A DNA stretch of 64,000 nt from Alphaproteobacteria bacterium (GTDB lineage Bacteria; Pseudomonadota; Alphaproteobacteria; JAVJVX01). The translations under genes and the position numbers were made by a program. Below, piece by piece: positions 53,726-62,137 of the stretch (its first letter is position 1; the number at the start of each line of letters is the position of its first letter). The notes under the pieces are model-generated. The model was not told the DNA's origin, ran no database searches, and worked only from the letters and a program-made list of their open reading frames with translations. The stretch is from assembly GCA_040220875.1 (NCBI GenBank), contig JAVJVX010000006.1:310001-374000 (forward strand). The letters are read 5' to 3'.

Positions 53726-53964
53726 GACCGGGCGGGCGCGGTCTGCTGCCCGGCCGCGTCGCGTCCCCGAAGAATGTAGCGCCGCCCGCAATACGGGCAG
53801 TCCACCCGGCCCGACTTGTCGATCGTGAGATAAACCATGGGATGGCCGAGCGGCCCCACCCCGCCGTCACACCCAACCGTCGCGCCGGTCACCTCGATCG
53901 TCTCCGGGGGCTGGGCCGGGCCTTCGTTTTCGGAACTTGCGAAGGAGTCGTGGGGGCTGGTCAT
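53722..53964 (-). CDS. Zinc-finger domain protein (CHCC/NDUFS6-like)
   Basis: An 80-residue protein with the CHCC zinc-binding pattern near the C-terminus: VGCDGGVGPLGHPMVYLTI, then CPYCGRRYIL. This resembles the C-terminus of NDUFS6, a complex I assembly subunit; bacterial members are common in alphaproteobacteria. A respiratory role is inferred only. ATG 53964 was chosen for the family length; the frame is open further upstream. Its stop overlaps the polA start. Confidence 0.85.
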   Translation of the reverse strand: MTSPHDSFASSENEGPAQPPETIEVTGATVGCDGGVGPLGHPMVYLTIDKSGRVDCPYCGRRYILRGRDAAGQQTAPARS

Positions 53965-54222
53965 GGTCGTTCCCGTGGCGTTCGAGTGGGTGTTGAGGCG
54001 GGCAGAACTGCCGGCCCCGGCGGCGGGCGCCGGCGTGTTTGGGCGCCCGAAAATTTTGGCGACACAAAAGCCCTGAAATCCGCTAAAAACCAGGAGCCAG
54101 CCGGATCCGGCATTTGACCGGGCGGCCAGACGGATGATAGCCATTCGCTCCCCGGACGCAACCAAATCCCTTGGTACCCCGGCCCGGCGGCAGGCCATCC
54201 CGCCGTATCAAGCGAGTGTTTC

Positions 54223-55251
54223 ATGAGCCGATTTCCCAACTGGCGCGAGTCGCCCCGAGACGCCCTGCCACAGTTCGCGATCACCGCGCGGGGCGTGGCC
54301 AAGCGCTATCGGGGCGTGGACGGCAGCCCGCCGGTCCAGGCGCTTTCGGATGTCGATCTCGCCGTCCCGCGCGGGGAGATTTTCGGCCTGCTCGGCCCGA
54401 ACGGCGCCGGCAAGTCCACCTTTATCAACATCCTGGCCGGGCTGGTGCGCAAATCGGCCGGCGGGGTCGAAATCTGGGGCCATGATATCGACGCGGACCC
54501 GCGCCTGGCGCGGGCGTCGATCGGGATCGTCCCCCAGGAACTCAACATGGACCCGTTTTTCACCGCACGCGAGTTGCTCGACGTGCAGGCGGGCTATTAC
54601 GGCGTGCCGCGCGCCCGGCGGCGGACCCAAGAGCTGCTCAGCATCATGGGGCTGACGAGCAAGGCGAATACCCGCGGACGCGATCTCTCGGGCGGACAGA
54701 AGCGCCGGCTGATGATGGCCAAGGCCATGGTGCACAGCCCGCCGGTCCTGGTTCTCGACGAGCCCACGGCCGGGGTCGATATCGAGCTGCGCCAGCAGAT
54801 CTACCGCTACATCCGCCACCTTCAGTCCGAAGGCACCACCATCGTGCTGACCACGCATTATCTGGAAGAGGCGGAAAATCTCTGCAAGCGTATCGCCATC
54901 ATCAACGAGGGGCGGGTCGTGGCCTGCGATACGACGGACGCGCTGCTCGACCGTCTCGACCACAAGGAGCTGGTACTCACGCTGAGCGAAGACATGCACC
55001 GCCTGCCGGCCGAGCTCGAAAGTTTGGGCGCCACCCTGCCCGCGCCGCGGCGCATCGTCTTTCATTACGGCGACAAGGAACACAAGGTGAGTGATATCCT
55101 CGATGCGGTCCACCGGGCGGGGATCGATGTGGCGGACCTGTCCACCGACGAGACCGATCTCGAGGATATCTTCCTGCTCCTGACCAAACAGCCCGAGGAC
55201 GCGGCCGGGCAGCCGGCGGGGCAGAACGCCTATGGCAGCGTGACGGCCTGA
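54223..55251 (+). CDS. ABC-2 type transporter ATP-binding protein
   Basis: ATPase subunit of an ABC-2 exporter, 342 residues: Walker A GPNGAGKST at 58-66, the LSGGQKRRLMMAKAMV signature, Walker B VLVLDEPTAGVD, H-loop TTHYLEEAE, and a C-terminal regulatory region of about 90 residues ending DLEDIFLLL. It resembles the YadG/drug-and-polysaccharide exporter type. The permease usually next to it is not present here; the downstream gene is a lipoprotein hydrolase, so the partner must be elsewhere or missing. The substrate is unknown. Confidence 0.9.
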   Translation: MSRFPNWRESPRDALPQFAITARGVAKRYRGVDGSPPVQALSDVDLAVPRGEIFGLLGPNGAGKSTFINILAGLVRKSAGGVEIWGHDIDADPRLARASIGIVPQELNMDPFFTARELLDVQAGYYGVPRARRRTQELLSIMGLTSKANTRGRDLSGGQKRRLMMAKAMVHSPPVLVLDEPTAGVDIELRQQIYRYIRHLQSEGTTIVLTTHYLEEAENLCKRIAIINEGRVVACDTTDALLDRLDHKELVLTLSEDMHRLPAELESLGATLPAPRRIVFHYGDKEHKVSDILDAVHRAGIDVADLSTDETDLEDIFLLLTKQPEDAAGQPAGQNAYGSVTA

Positions 55252-55274
55252 GCGCCCGCCACCACCGGATCGAG

Positions 55275-56288
55275 ATGATGCGACACAGCCTGACCTTGCT
55301 GGCATTGGCCCTGGCGGGGCTCCTGGCGGCCTGCATGCCCGTCGTGCAGCCGGCAGGCCCGTTCGAGGGGACCGCGCGGGTCGTGCCGGCGCCCGACGGC
55401 GCCGGCACGGGCACCTTCTTCGAGGCCGGCGACGGCGCGATCCTGCCCCTACGGGTCTGGGGTGAGGGCGAGGCGGCGGGCGGTGACACCCGACCCCGGG
55501 CGGTGATCGCCGCGCTTCACGGCTTCAACGATTACGGCCATGCCTTCGAGGCCGCGGCGCGGGACTGGGCGGCGCGGGGCATCCTCACCTACGCGATCGA
55601 CCAGCGCGGGTTCGGCGAGGCGCCACAGCCCGGCATCTGGCCGGGCGCGGCGACGCTGACGCGCGACGCGGCCGACCTCATCACCTCCCTTCGCCGTCGT
55701 CACCCCGAGGCTCCCGTCTACCTTCTCGGCCACAGCCTGGGCGCGGCCGTCGCCATCGAGACGGTCGTCCGCCAAGGCCCGCGCGTGGCGGGGCTGATTT
55801 TGGTGGCGCCCGCCACCTGGGGCGGCGATTCGATGAATGTCTTTTACCGCGCGAGCCTGTGGCTCGGTGCCCATACCTTTCCCGGGCTCAAGCTCACGGG
55901 CCGGCGCCTTGGCCGGCAGGCGAGCGACAATCTCGAGATGTTGCGCGCGCTCGGCCGCGACCCGCTGTTCATCAAGGAAACGCGCGTGGATGCGGTTTAT
56001 GGCGCCGTCAACCTGATGGGCCGGGCGCTCGAGTCGGCCGGCGCGCTTTCCCTGCCCACACTGCTGCTTTACGGCGAGCGGGACGAGATCATTCCGCGCC
56101 AGTCGTTCGAGGCCCTGCACGCGCGCCTGGCCGGCAACGGCCATCTGCGCGTGGCCGTCTACGAGACCGGCTGGCACATGCTGATGCGCGATCTCGCGGC
56201 CGAAACCGTGCGCCAGGACGTGGCCGCTTTTGTCCTCGACCCCGGCGGCGAGTTGCCCTCGGGTGCCGAGATGGCCCGGCGCGAGTGA
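55275..56288 (+). CDS. Lipoprotein alpha/beta hydrolase (lysophospholipase-like)
   Basis: A 337-residue predicted lipoprotein: signal peptide with lipobox LLAAC (Cys20). The mature part is a serine hydrolase of the lysophospholipase/monoglyceride-lipase type. Nucleophile Ser154 is in LLGHSLGAA, the oxyanion loop in [10 protein letters not shown], the acid in LYGERDEI, and the His in ETGWHMLMR. It follows the ABC ATPase by 23 bp and may be coupled to it in an envelope role. Confidence 0.9.
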   Translation: MMRHSLTLLALALAGLLAACMPVVQPAGPFEGTARVVPAPDGAGTGTFFEAGDGAILPLRVWGEGEAAGGDTRPRAVIAALHGFNDYGHAFEAAARDWAARGILTYAIDQRGFGEAPQPGIWPGAATLTRDAADLITSLRRRHPEAPVYLLGHSLGAAVAIETVVRQGPRVAGLILVAPATWGGDSMNVFYRASLWLGAHTFPGLKLTGRRLGRQASDNLEMLRALGRDPLFIKETRVDAVYGAVNLMGRALESAGALSLPTLLLYGERDEIIPRQSFEALHARLAGNGHLRVAVYETGWHMLMRDLAAETVRQDVAAFVLDPGGELPSGAEMARRE

Positions 56289-56368
56289 GGACGGCCGGCC
56301 ATCAGCCCATTTGCGCGCCCCCGCCGATTTGAGTATGGTGCCGGCCATTCCCGCCCGCGCGGGACCCG

Positions 56369-56445
<77 letters not shown>

Positions 56446-56808
56446 TTTCTCCAAAAAAATCAGTGCTCTAGATGAGCGCCCTTTCGCTGGCTTGACGCTT
56501 ACGTTGGAAACTCGCGCAAGCAGCCGGGTCATCGCGGCGTGCTCAAGCAGTGTCGACGACTCGTCGCGCCGTGCCCCTTGTTCGAATCTCACTTGCCCCA
56601 GCGGATGGTCGTCGAAGTGTCGGCGGCGAGATCGCATCGTGGGGGGCTGCGGCGTGCTGGCGCAAGCCGTTTCGCAGATGGCGGGTCGCACGAGAATAGC
56701 ACTAAGATTATATGAGAGTCCGAGCCTCAGATCTCCATTGTGCTACATTTCGGATGACCGCCGCTGACGGATCCCGATGCGTCACGGCCACGGAAAGAGG
56801 AAAGAGGA
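56446..56808. other. Atypical spacer downstream of tRNA-Arg (363 bp)
   Basis: No recognisable gene. Base composition is lower in GC than the flanking core genes, with A-runs just after the tRNA and an AT-rich patch at about 56696-56715 that may hold a promoter for the oxygenase. Short open frames on both strands lack known motifs; the minus frame through 56446-56640 is open but runs into the tRNA. The tRNA 3' end is not repeated downstream within the window, so I see no attachment-site pair. Confidence 0.55.
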
Positions 56809-57708
56809 ATGCTGCCGGCAGACATAAATGCGCAGAGATCCATGTTCGGAACTCGCGCACCCATTCACAGTGGAAATTGCGGCACCGACGTTCCGGAAGA
56901 TTTCCATTATCGCGGCTGGACGCTGCGGCGAGGACTCCACGACCTTGACGCCGCGCTTGCGTGGGCTGGCTCCATACTGAGCTCGTTGACGCCGTCAAGC
57001 TACGGTCCGTTGGGGGCTGCATTGCCGCGCCTCGAACTCGCAAAATGCGATAGACTGCCCTGTCGCGAACCTGACATCCAGGAGACGTTCCAAGCGCTGC
57101 ATTTCGACATGGGTCTGCCGCTGGCCGAGCGCAGCGAGCAGTCGGGCTATCTCTTTACCATGCTGTACTTTCCGGCGGACGGGGAGCCCGGTCGCGCGCA
57201 GACCCGAATCGTCGAGACAGACCAGCTCCTGCGTCAAAGGCGTTTCCACTCCGAGCGCGTCCGCGACGAGCGGCTGCGCGACTATGCCGATCGGTTCGGG
57301 GACGGATGGACGGAACCGGAACCCTACGTAACAGGACGGCTCGGATGCTTTGCGAGAGTGGTGGATGGGATGCTGGAGAGCCACGAGCTTCTCTCGTTCC
57401 ACGACAAGGGCACGTGGGAATGGTTCAAGGATGGTCCGGCGTCGCCGGACGGACAGCGCGAAGCGTCCGCGGAGATCGAGTGGTGGCGCAGGCATGGGTT
57501 CCGCATAGAGGAGATCGAGGAACGACTCACGCTCGAACCGGGCAACGCACTGCTCTTCGACAATGTGCGATGCGCGCATGGCCGTATCGGCGCACGGCGA
57601 TCCGAAGAGATTTGGCAGATCATGTGGGGGGTGCCGCATTTGGACGCGTCGGAAGTGGCGCTCATTCGGCGCCATCTCGCGAGCGCGCTCGCCAAAGCCG
57701 CAGTCTAA
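56809..57708 (+). CDS. Predicted Fe(II)/2-oxoglutarate-dependent oxygenase (TauD-like fold)
   Basis: A 299-residue protein I cannot assign to a named family. It has the 2-His-1-Asp pattern of non-haem Fe(II)/2OG oxygenases: His98-x-Asp100 in ALHFDMGLP and a distal His257 with following Arg residues in DNVRCAHGRIGARR. FPADGEPGRAQTRIVETD matches the strand region between them. The ATG has a good ribosome site (GAGG, 8 nt upstream). Base composition and codon use look less GC-biased than neighbours. It has no partner genes: a hydroxylase of a small molecule or amino acid is most likely, but the substrate is unknown. Confidence 0.7.
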   Translation: MLPADINAQRSMFGTRAPIHSGNCGTDVPEDFHYRGWTLRRGLHDLDAALAWAGSILSSLTPSSYGPLGAALPRLELAKCDRLPCREPDIQETFQALHFDMGLPLAERSEQSGYLFTMLYFPADGEPGRAQTRIVETDQLLRQRRFHSERVRDERLRDYADRFGDGWTEPEPYVTGRLGCFARVVDGMLESHELLSFHDKGTWEWFKDGPASPDGQREASAEIEWWRRHGFRIEEIEERLTLEPGNALLFDNVRCAHGRIGARRSEEIWQIMWGVPHLDASEVALIRRHLASALAKAAV

Positions 57709-57956
57709 ACTGGAACCGTGGACGCGCAGGGCAAGACGCTCTGGTAGGTTTCAGTGCGGAAGATCAGCCTTATAACATAATGCTTCCCGGTTTCATCTTC
57801 TCCGGCGCGCCGCGGTGCCGCTCCCGCCCCGAGCCCGTATCGCAGCCCGCGTCATAACCCTGACATCTGCCAGCGGATATGACAGTTCCGTGGCCCGGAA
57901 ACGGTCCAGAGGGGGAAAACGCGCGGCAAAAGCCGCAGGGGGCAGGGGGCAGGGGA

Positions 57957-60644
57957 ATGCGCGAGCATCATACCGGACCGCTCGAGAGCGCGCACGAGCG
58001 CCTCGCGACCACACCTGCCGGGCTCAGCACCGCCGAGGCGGCCCGCCGGCGCGGGCAGGCCGGCCCCAACCGGCTCGAGGCACGCCGGCGCGCGCCCGAA
58101 TTCATCAAGTTTCTCCGCCAGTTCAAGAATTTCTTCGCCCTGCTGCTGATCGTCGGCGGTGCGCTCGCGATGACGGCCGAGGAGCTCGATCCCGACCAGG
58201 GCAACCTCTATATCGCCATCGCCCTTCTCGCCGTCGTCGTGCTCAACGCCGCCTTCACCTATTTCCAGGAGCACCAGAGCGAAAAGATCATGGACAGCTT
58301 CCGCAACATGCTGCCCGCCATGATCACCGCCCGGCGCGACGGGCGGCCCCTCGAAATCCCGGCCGACGATCTCGTGCCCGGCGATGTCATCGTCCTGAAC
58401 GAGGGCGACCGCGTGCCGGCGGACGCCCGGTTGATCGAGGCCAGGGAGCTCAAGGTCGACAACTCGAGCCTGACCGGCGAGAGCGAACCGCAGCCCCGGG
58501 ATTCCGGCGCGTTTCACCAAAACCTGCTGGAAAGCCCCAACATGGTGTTTTCGGGCAGCCTGGTGCAAAGCGGCGAAGGGGTGGCGGTCGTGTGCGAAAC
58601 CGGCATGCGCACGGAGATCGGCCGCATCGTGACGCTGACCGAGGAGACCGCGGCGGTCGAAACGCCGATCCACAAGGAGCTCAAATACTTCATCAAGGTG
58701 ATCAGCATCATCGCCGTCTTCCTCGGCGTTTCCTTCTTCGCGATCTCGGTGCTGATCGGCAATGGCGTTCTCGGCAGCCTCATCTTCGCGATCGGCATCA
58801 TCGTCGCCAACGTGCCGGAAGGGTTGCTGCCGACGGTGACTCTCAGCCTCACCATGGCAAGCCGGCGCATGGCGCAGAAAAACGCGCTCATCAAGAATCT
58901 CGAAAGCGTCGAGACACTGGGCTCCACCACCGTCATCTGCACCGACAAGACCGGCACCCTGACCCAGAACCGGCTGGGGGTGAATACTGTCCTGATCGGC
59001 GGGCATGAATTCGCGGCCGACGATGGCCGGGTCGCCGGCGAGCCGGTTTTCGAAGAGTTGATGAAGGTGATGTGCGTCTGCAACAACGCCTATCTGAGCG
59101 ATGGCGGATTTGCCGGCGACGCGACCGAGGGGGCGCTGCTGATGTTCGCGCGCCGCCATGTCGATGTTGCCGCCCTGCGCCAGGTCACACAGATCGCCGA
59201 GCAGCCGTTCAACTCCAATACCAAACGCATGATCACCGTGACCGACACGGGCGCAGGCGAGGGCCCGCGCGCCTATCTCAAGGGCGCTCCCGAAGTGGTG
59301 CTCGATATGTGCGACCGGATCGCGCTGAACGGCGATATCCTCGCCCTCTCGGCCGAGCGCCGGGCGGAAGTCATCGATGCCTATCGCAAATTGGCCGGAC
59401 GCGGCGAGCGCGGCCTCGCCTTCGCGGCGAGGGCCGCCTCGCGCGACGGGGTGCCCGAAGGGGGCTACGTCTTCCTCGGCCTCACCGGAATGATCGATCC
59501 GCCACGGCCCGAGGTGCCGGAAGCGCTCGCGCGCTGCCGGTCCGCCGGTGTGCGGGTCATCATGTTGACCGGCGATTTTGGCCTGACCGCGAAAACCATC
59601 GCCCGCCAGATCGGAATGATCACAGGACATGGCCGGGTGGTGCAGGGCGACGAGCTGGCCGTCATGGGGGAGAACGATTTGCGCCGGCTTCTCGCCGACG
59701 AGCCTGAAATCCTGTTCGCGCGGATCGCGCCCGCGCAGAAGCTGCGCGTCGTCCAAGCGCTTCAGGCGAATGGCGACATCGTCACCGTGACGGGCGATGG
59801 CGTCAATGATGCCCCCGCCCTCAAGAATGCCGATATGGGGGTCGCGATGGGTGTCGGTGGGACCGAGGTGGCGAAAGAAGCCTCCAACATGGTGCTGATG
59901 GATGACAACTTCGCCACCATCGTCAGCGCGGTCGAGGAAGGGCGGACCATCTTCGACAACATCAAGAAGTTCGTCGCCTATATCCTCACCTCCAACGTGC
60001 CGGAAATTCTGCCCTTCATCGCCTATGTACTGCTCGATATCCCGTTGCCACTGACGGTGATCCTGATTCTGGCGATCGATCTTGGCACCGATATCGTCCC
60101 CGCGCTGGGTCTTGGCGCCGAACGGCCGGAGACCGATGTCATGCACCGCCGGCCCAGGCCCCGGGGCGAGCGCCTGTTGAGTCGCAACCTGCTGCTGATG
60201 AGCTACGGAATCGTGGGCGTGCTGCAGGCGGCAGCCGGATTCTTCACCTATTTCGTGATTCTCTATGATGGGGGCTGGTCGTGGGGCGAGACACTGGCCT
60301 ATGACGACCCGCTCTACCGCACAGCGATCACGGGCTTCTTCGCCTCCATCATCATCTGCCAGGTGGCCGACGTGATCATCTGCCGCACCCGGACGCAGAG
60401 CCTCTTCACCGTGGGTGTCTTCTCGAACCGGCTGGTGCTTCTCGGCATTGCGACGGAACTCGCCCTGCTGGCGGCGATCTCCTATATTCCGGCCTGCAAC
60501 ACCTTCTTCGGGACGGCGCCGCTCGCCGCCTGGCATCTTGCGCTCTCGATCCCCTTCGCCCTCCTCATCCTGCTGGGTGACGAATTGCGCCGTGTCTTCG
60601 TCCGGCGCGAGAATCGCTTCGTCCTCAAATGGCTGCGCTGGTAG
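57957..60644 (+). CDS. P-type cation ATPase, Na,K-ATPase-like (P2C-like)
   Basis: An 895-residue membrane pump. It has the TGES loop (173-176), phosphorylated Asp330 in CTDKTGTLTQN, the TGDGVNDAP hinge, and about ten membrane helices. YFQEHQSEKIMDSFRNMLP and the end of the protein (FALLILLGDELRRVFVRR) resemble animal Na,K-ATPase alpha subunits rather than common bacterial Ca2+ pumps. The ion-site residues match: VPEGLL (Glu288), SNVPE (Ser679, Asn680, Glu683), and AIDLGTD (Asp708, Asp712), at the same spacing as Na,K-ATPase Ser775, Asn776, Glu779, Asp804, Asp808. The substrate is likely Na+ and/or K+. Start ATG 57957 has a GGGGCAGGGGA ribosome site. Confidence 0.9.
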   Translation: MREHHTGPLESAHERLATTPAGLSTAEAARRRGQAGPNRLEARRRAPEFIKFLRQFKNFFALLLIVGGALAMTAEELDPDQGNLYIAIALLAVVVLNAAFTYFQEHQSEKIMDSFRNMLPAMITARRDGRPLEIPADDLVPGDVIVLNEGDRVPADARLIEARELKVDNSSLTGESEPQPRDSGAFHQNLLESPNMVFSGSLVQSGEGVAVVCETGMRTEIGRIVTLTEETAAVETPIHKELKYFIKVISIIAVFLGVSFFAISVLIGNGVLGSLIFAIGIIVANVPEGLLPTVTLSLTMASRRMAQKNALIKNLESVETLGSTTVICTDKTGTLTQNRLGVNTVLIGGHEFAADDGRVAGEPVFEELMKVMCVCNNAYLSDGGFAGDATEGALLMFARRHVDVAALRQVTQIAEQPFNSNTKRMITVTDTGAGEGPRAYLKGAPEVVLDMCDRIALNGDILALSAERRAEVIDAYRKLAGRGERGLAFAARAASRDGVPEGGYVFLGLTGMIDPPRPEVPEALARCRSAGVRVIMLTGDFGLTAKTIARQIGMITGHGRVVQGDELAVMGENDLRRLLADEPEILFARIAPAQKLRVVQALQANGDIVTVTGDGVNDAPALKNADMGVAMGVGGTEVAKEASNMVLMDDNFATIVSAVEEGRTIFDNIKKFVAYILTSNVPEILPFIAYVLLDIPLPLTVILILAIDLGTDIVPALGLGAERPETDVMHRRPRPRGERLLSRNLLLMSYGIVGVLQAAAGFFTYFVILYDGGWSWGETLAYDDPLYRTAITGFFASIIICQVADVIICRTRTQSLFTVGVFSNRLVLLGIATELALLAAISYIPACNTFFGTAPLAAWHLALSIPFALLILLGDELRRVFVRRENRFVLKWLRW

Positions 60645-60663
60645 ACCGCGGCGGTCGGACGCC

Positions 60664-61323
60664 TCAATTGCCGCGTCGGCGCCGGGCGGTGGCGAAAAGG
60701 GATTTCGCGAGCACGGGAACGCGCCCCACCCGGTAGAACCGGATGTCCTCGAACCCGGCCTCGCTGATCAGCCGGCCGAGCGAGGCTTCCGACCAGAACT
60801 TGATATGGCCGCCGTCCCAGAGCGGGTCCCAGTGGCGATCCATGCGTCCCGAGAGGGCAAGGGCGAGGTTCTTCCAGTAGCCGTGAAACGGTGTCGAGAG
60901 GATCAGCCGCCCGCCCGGCGCCAGGAGATCCCGCGCCCGGCGCATGAATTGCCGCGGGTCGAAAAGATGCTCCACGACCTCGAGACTGTAGACCACGGGG
61001 AAACGGCCGTAATGAGCCGCCAGATCGTCATAGGCCGAGGCCTGGGCGAGATCGAGTTGGGGAAAATTCGCCTGCGCGAAGGCGATGCCCTCGGCCGAGG
61101 GGTCGATACCCCGCACCTCGAAACCGCGCCGCGTCAGTTCGTTCGCGACCCAGCCATTGCCGCAGCCGATCTCGAACAGGTGGCGGCTGCCGGTATCTTC
61201 CAGCAGGTGCAGCAGCGTGGGCAGGAGATAGGCGTGGGCCGCCGTCGCATCGCCATGGGCATAGGCGTAGCCCGCGAGCGCCGGATCGGGGGCGGGGGGC
61301 GGCGTTCCGACCCTGGCGGACAA
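60664..61323 (-). CDS. Class I SAM-dependent methyltransferase
   Basis: A 219-residue methyltransferase with the SAM motif I FEIGCGNGW (near residue 50), RGIDPSAEGI (motif II acidic residue) and YSLEVVEHLFDP (post-motif). The fold resembles UbiG-type and lipid or sugar methyltransferases, but the substrate is not determinable. It is convergent with the P-type ATPase (19 bp between stops) and downstream of the DUF3126 gene. Confidence 0.85.
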   Translation of the reverse strand: MSARVGTPPPAPDPALAGYAYAHGDATAAHAYLLPTLLHLLEDTGSRHLFEIGCGNGWVANELTRRGFEVRGIDPSAEGIAFAQANFPQLDLAQASAYDDLAAHYGRFPVVYSLEVVEHLFDPRQFMRRARDLLAPGGRLILSTPFHGYWKNLALALSGRMDRHWDPLWDGGHIKFWSEASLGRLISEAGFEDIRFYRVGRVPVLAKSLFATARRRRGN

Positions 61324-61333
61324 GCGCCGCGCC

Positions 61334-61555
61334 TCAGCTGTACCGGGGGTCGGGCAGGTCCATCTGGAGAATGGTCAGGTGAAAATCGTAGGAAACATCA
61401 CCATCCTCATCATCGCGGAACACCACACCGATAAACTCGTCGCCGATCAGCACTTCGGCCGAGGGATCCTTGGCGCGAGGCATCACCCGCAGGTTGGCCG
61501 TGCCGAATTTTTGCCGGAGATAGGCCTGCACCGCCGCCGCTTCACTCGCCTCCAC
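61334..61555 (-). CDS. DUF3126 family protein
   Basis: A 73-residue protein of unknown function, with the typical VFRDDEDGDVSYDFHLTIL segment and a preceding VMPRAKDPSAEV stretch. The family is restricted mainly to alphaproteobacteria. GTG 61553-61555 is chosen: it has a GGGAG ribosome site and gives the family length, while the frame is open 38 more codons upstream. The stop is 10 bp before the methyltransferase start. Confidence 0.8.
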   Translation of the reverse strand: MEASEAAAVQAYLRQKFGTANLRVMPRAKDPSAEVLIGDEFIGVVFRDDEDGDVSYDFHLTILQMDLPDPRYS

Positions 61556-61716
61556 GCTCTTCTCCCTTCTTGTAGCAATTTTTCGGGTCTTGCGACCGCG
61601 CCCCGCGACCCTAGCGGATGGGCGCGGGGACTGCAAAGCCTCTTGGCCGGGGCGACAGCGGGCCGGCACTTTGCTATTCCTGGGCTATTGCTGGTTCAGA
61701 TCCGGACGAAATCCCC

Positions 61717-62133
61717 ATGGCCATCGAAATCACGGGAATTGACCACGTCGTACTGCGCGTCCGCGACACCGATCGCGCGTGCGCCTTTTATATCGGGGTG
61801 CTGGGCCTGACGGAGGAGCGCCGGCTTGAGGAGGTCGGCCTGATCCAGCTTCGCGCGGGAACGGCGCTGATCGATCTGGTCCCGATCGCCTCACCCCTGG
61901 GCAAGGCGGGCGGCGCACCGCCCGCGCCCGATGGCTCGGGACAGAACATGGCCCATCTCTGCCTGACGACCGCAAGCCGCGATGCGGGCACGTTGCTGAG
62001 CCATCTCGCGCGTCACGGCGTCAGCACGAGCGGGGTGGCGGTACGCTACGGGGCGGACGGGTTCGGGCCGAGCGTGTACGTGAAGGATCCCGACGGCAAC
62101 ACGATCGAGCTGAAGCTGTCGGCGAAAGCCTGA
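61717..62133 (+). CDS. VOC-family protein (glyoxalase/bleomycin-resistance-like)
   Basis: A 138-residue protein with one vicinal-oxygen-chelate unit in two halves: IDHVVLRVRDTDRACAFYI at the N-terminus and AHLCLTT plus YVKDPDGNTIEL at the C-terminus. His10, the Glu of NTIEL and a central His are potential metal ligands. The substrate is unknown; glyoxalase I, dioxygenase-like or other roles are all possible. It is convergent with hldE. Confidence 0.85.
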   Translation: MAIEITGIDHVVLRVRDTDRACAFYIGVLGLTEERRLEEVGLIQLRAGTALIDLVPIASPLGKAGGAPPAPDGSGQNMAHLCLTTASRDAGTLLSHLARHGVSTSGVAVRYGADGFGPSVYVKDPDGNTIELKLSAKA

Positions 62134-62137
62134 GGCG

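Noticed and set aside
57852-60536. An 894-codon open frame on the minus strand opposite the P-type ATPase, and similar long antisense frames across gltD, rpsA, addA and polA
   Set aside because: High GC content creates long open frames opposite real genes. The translated products are His/Arg/Gly-rich with no family resemblance, and the sense strand carries clear catalytic motifs.
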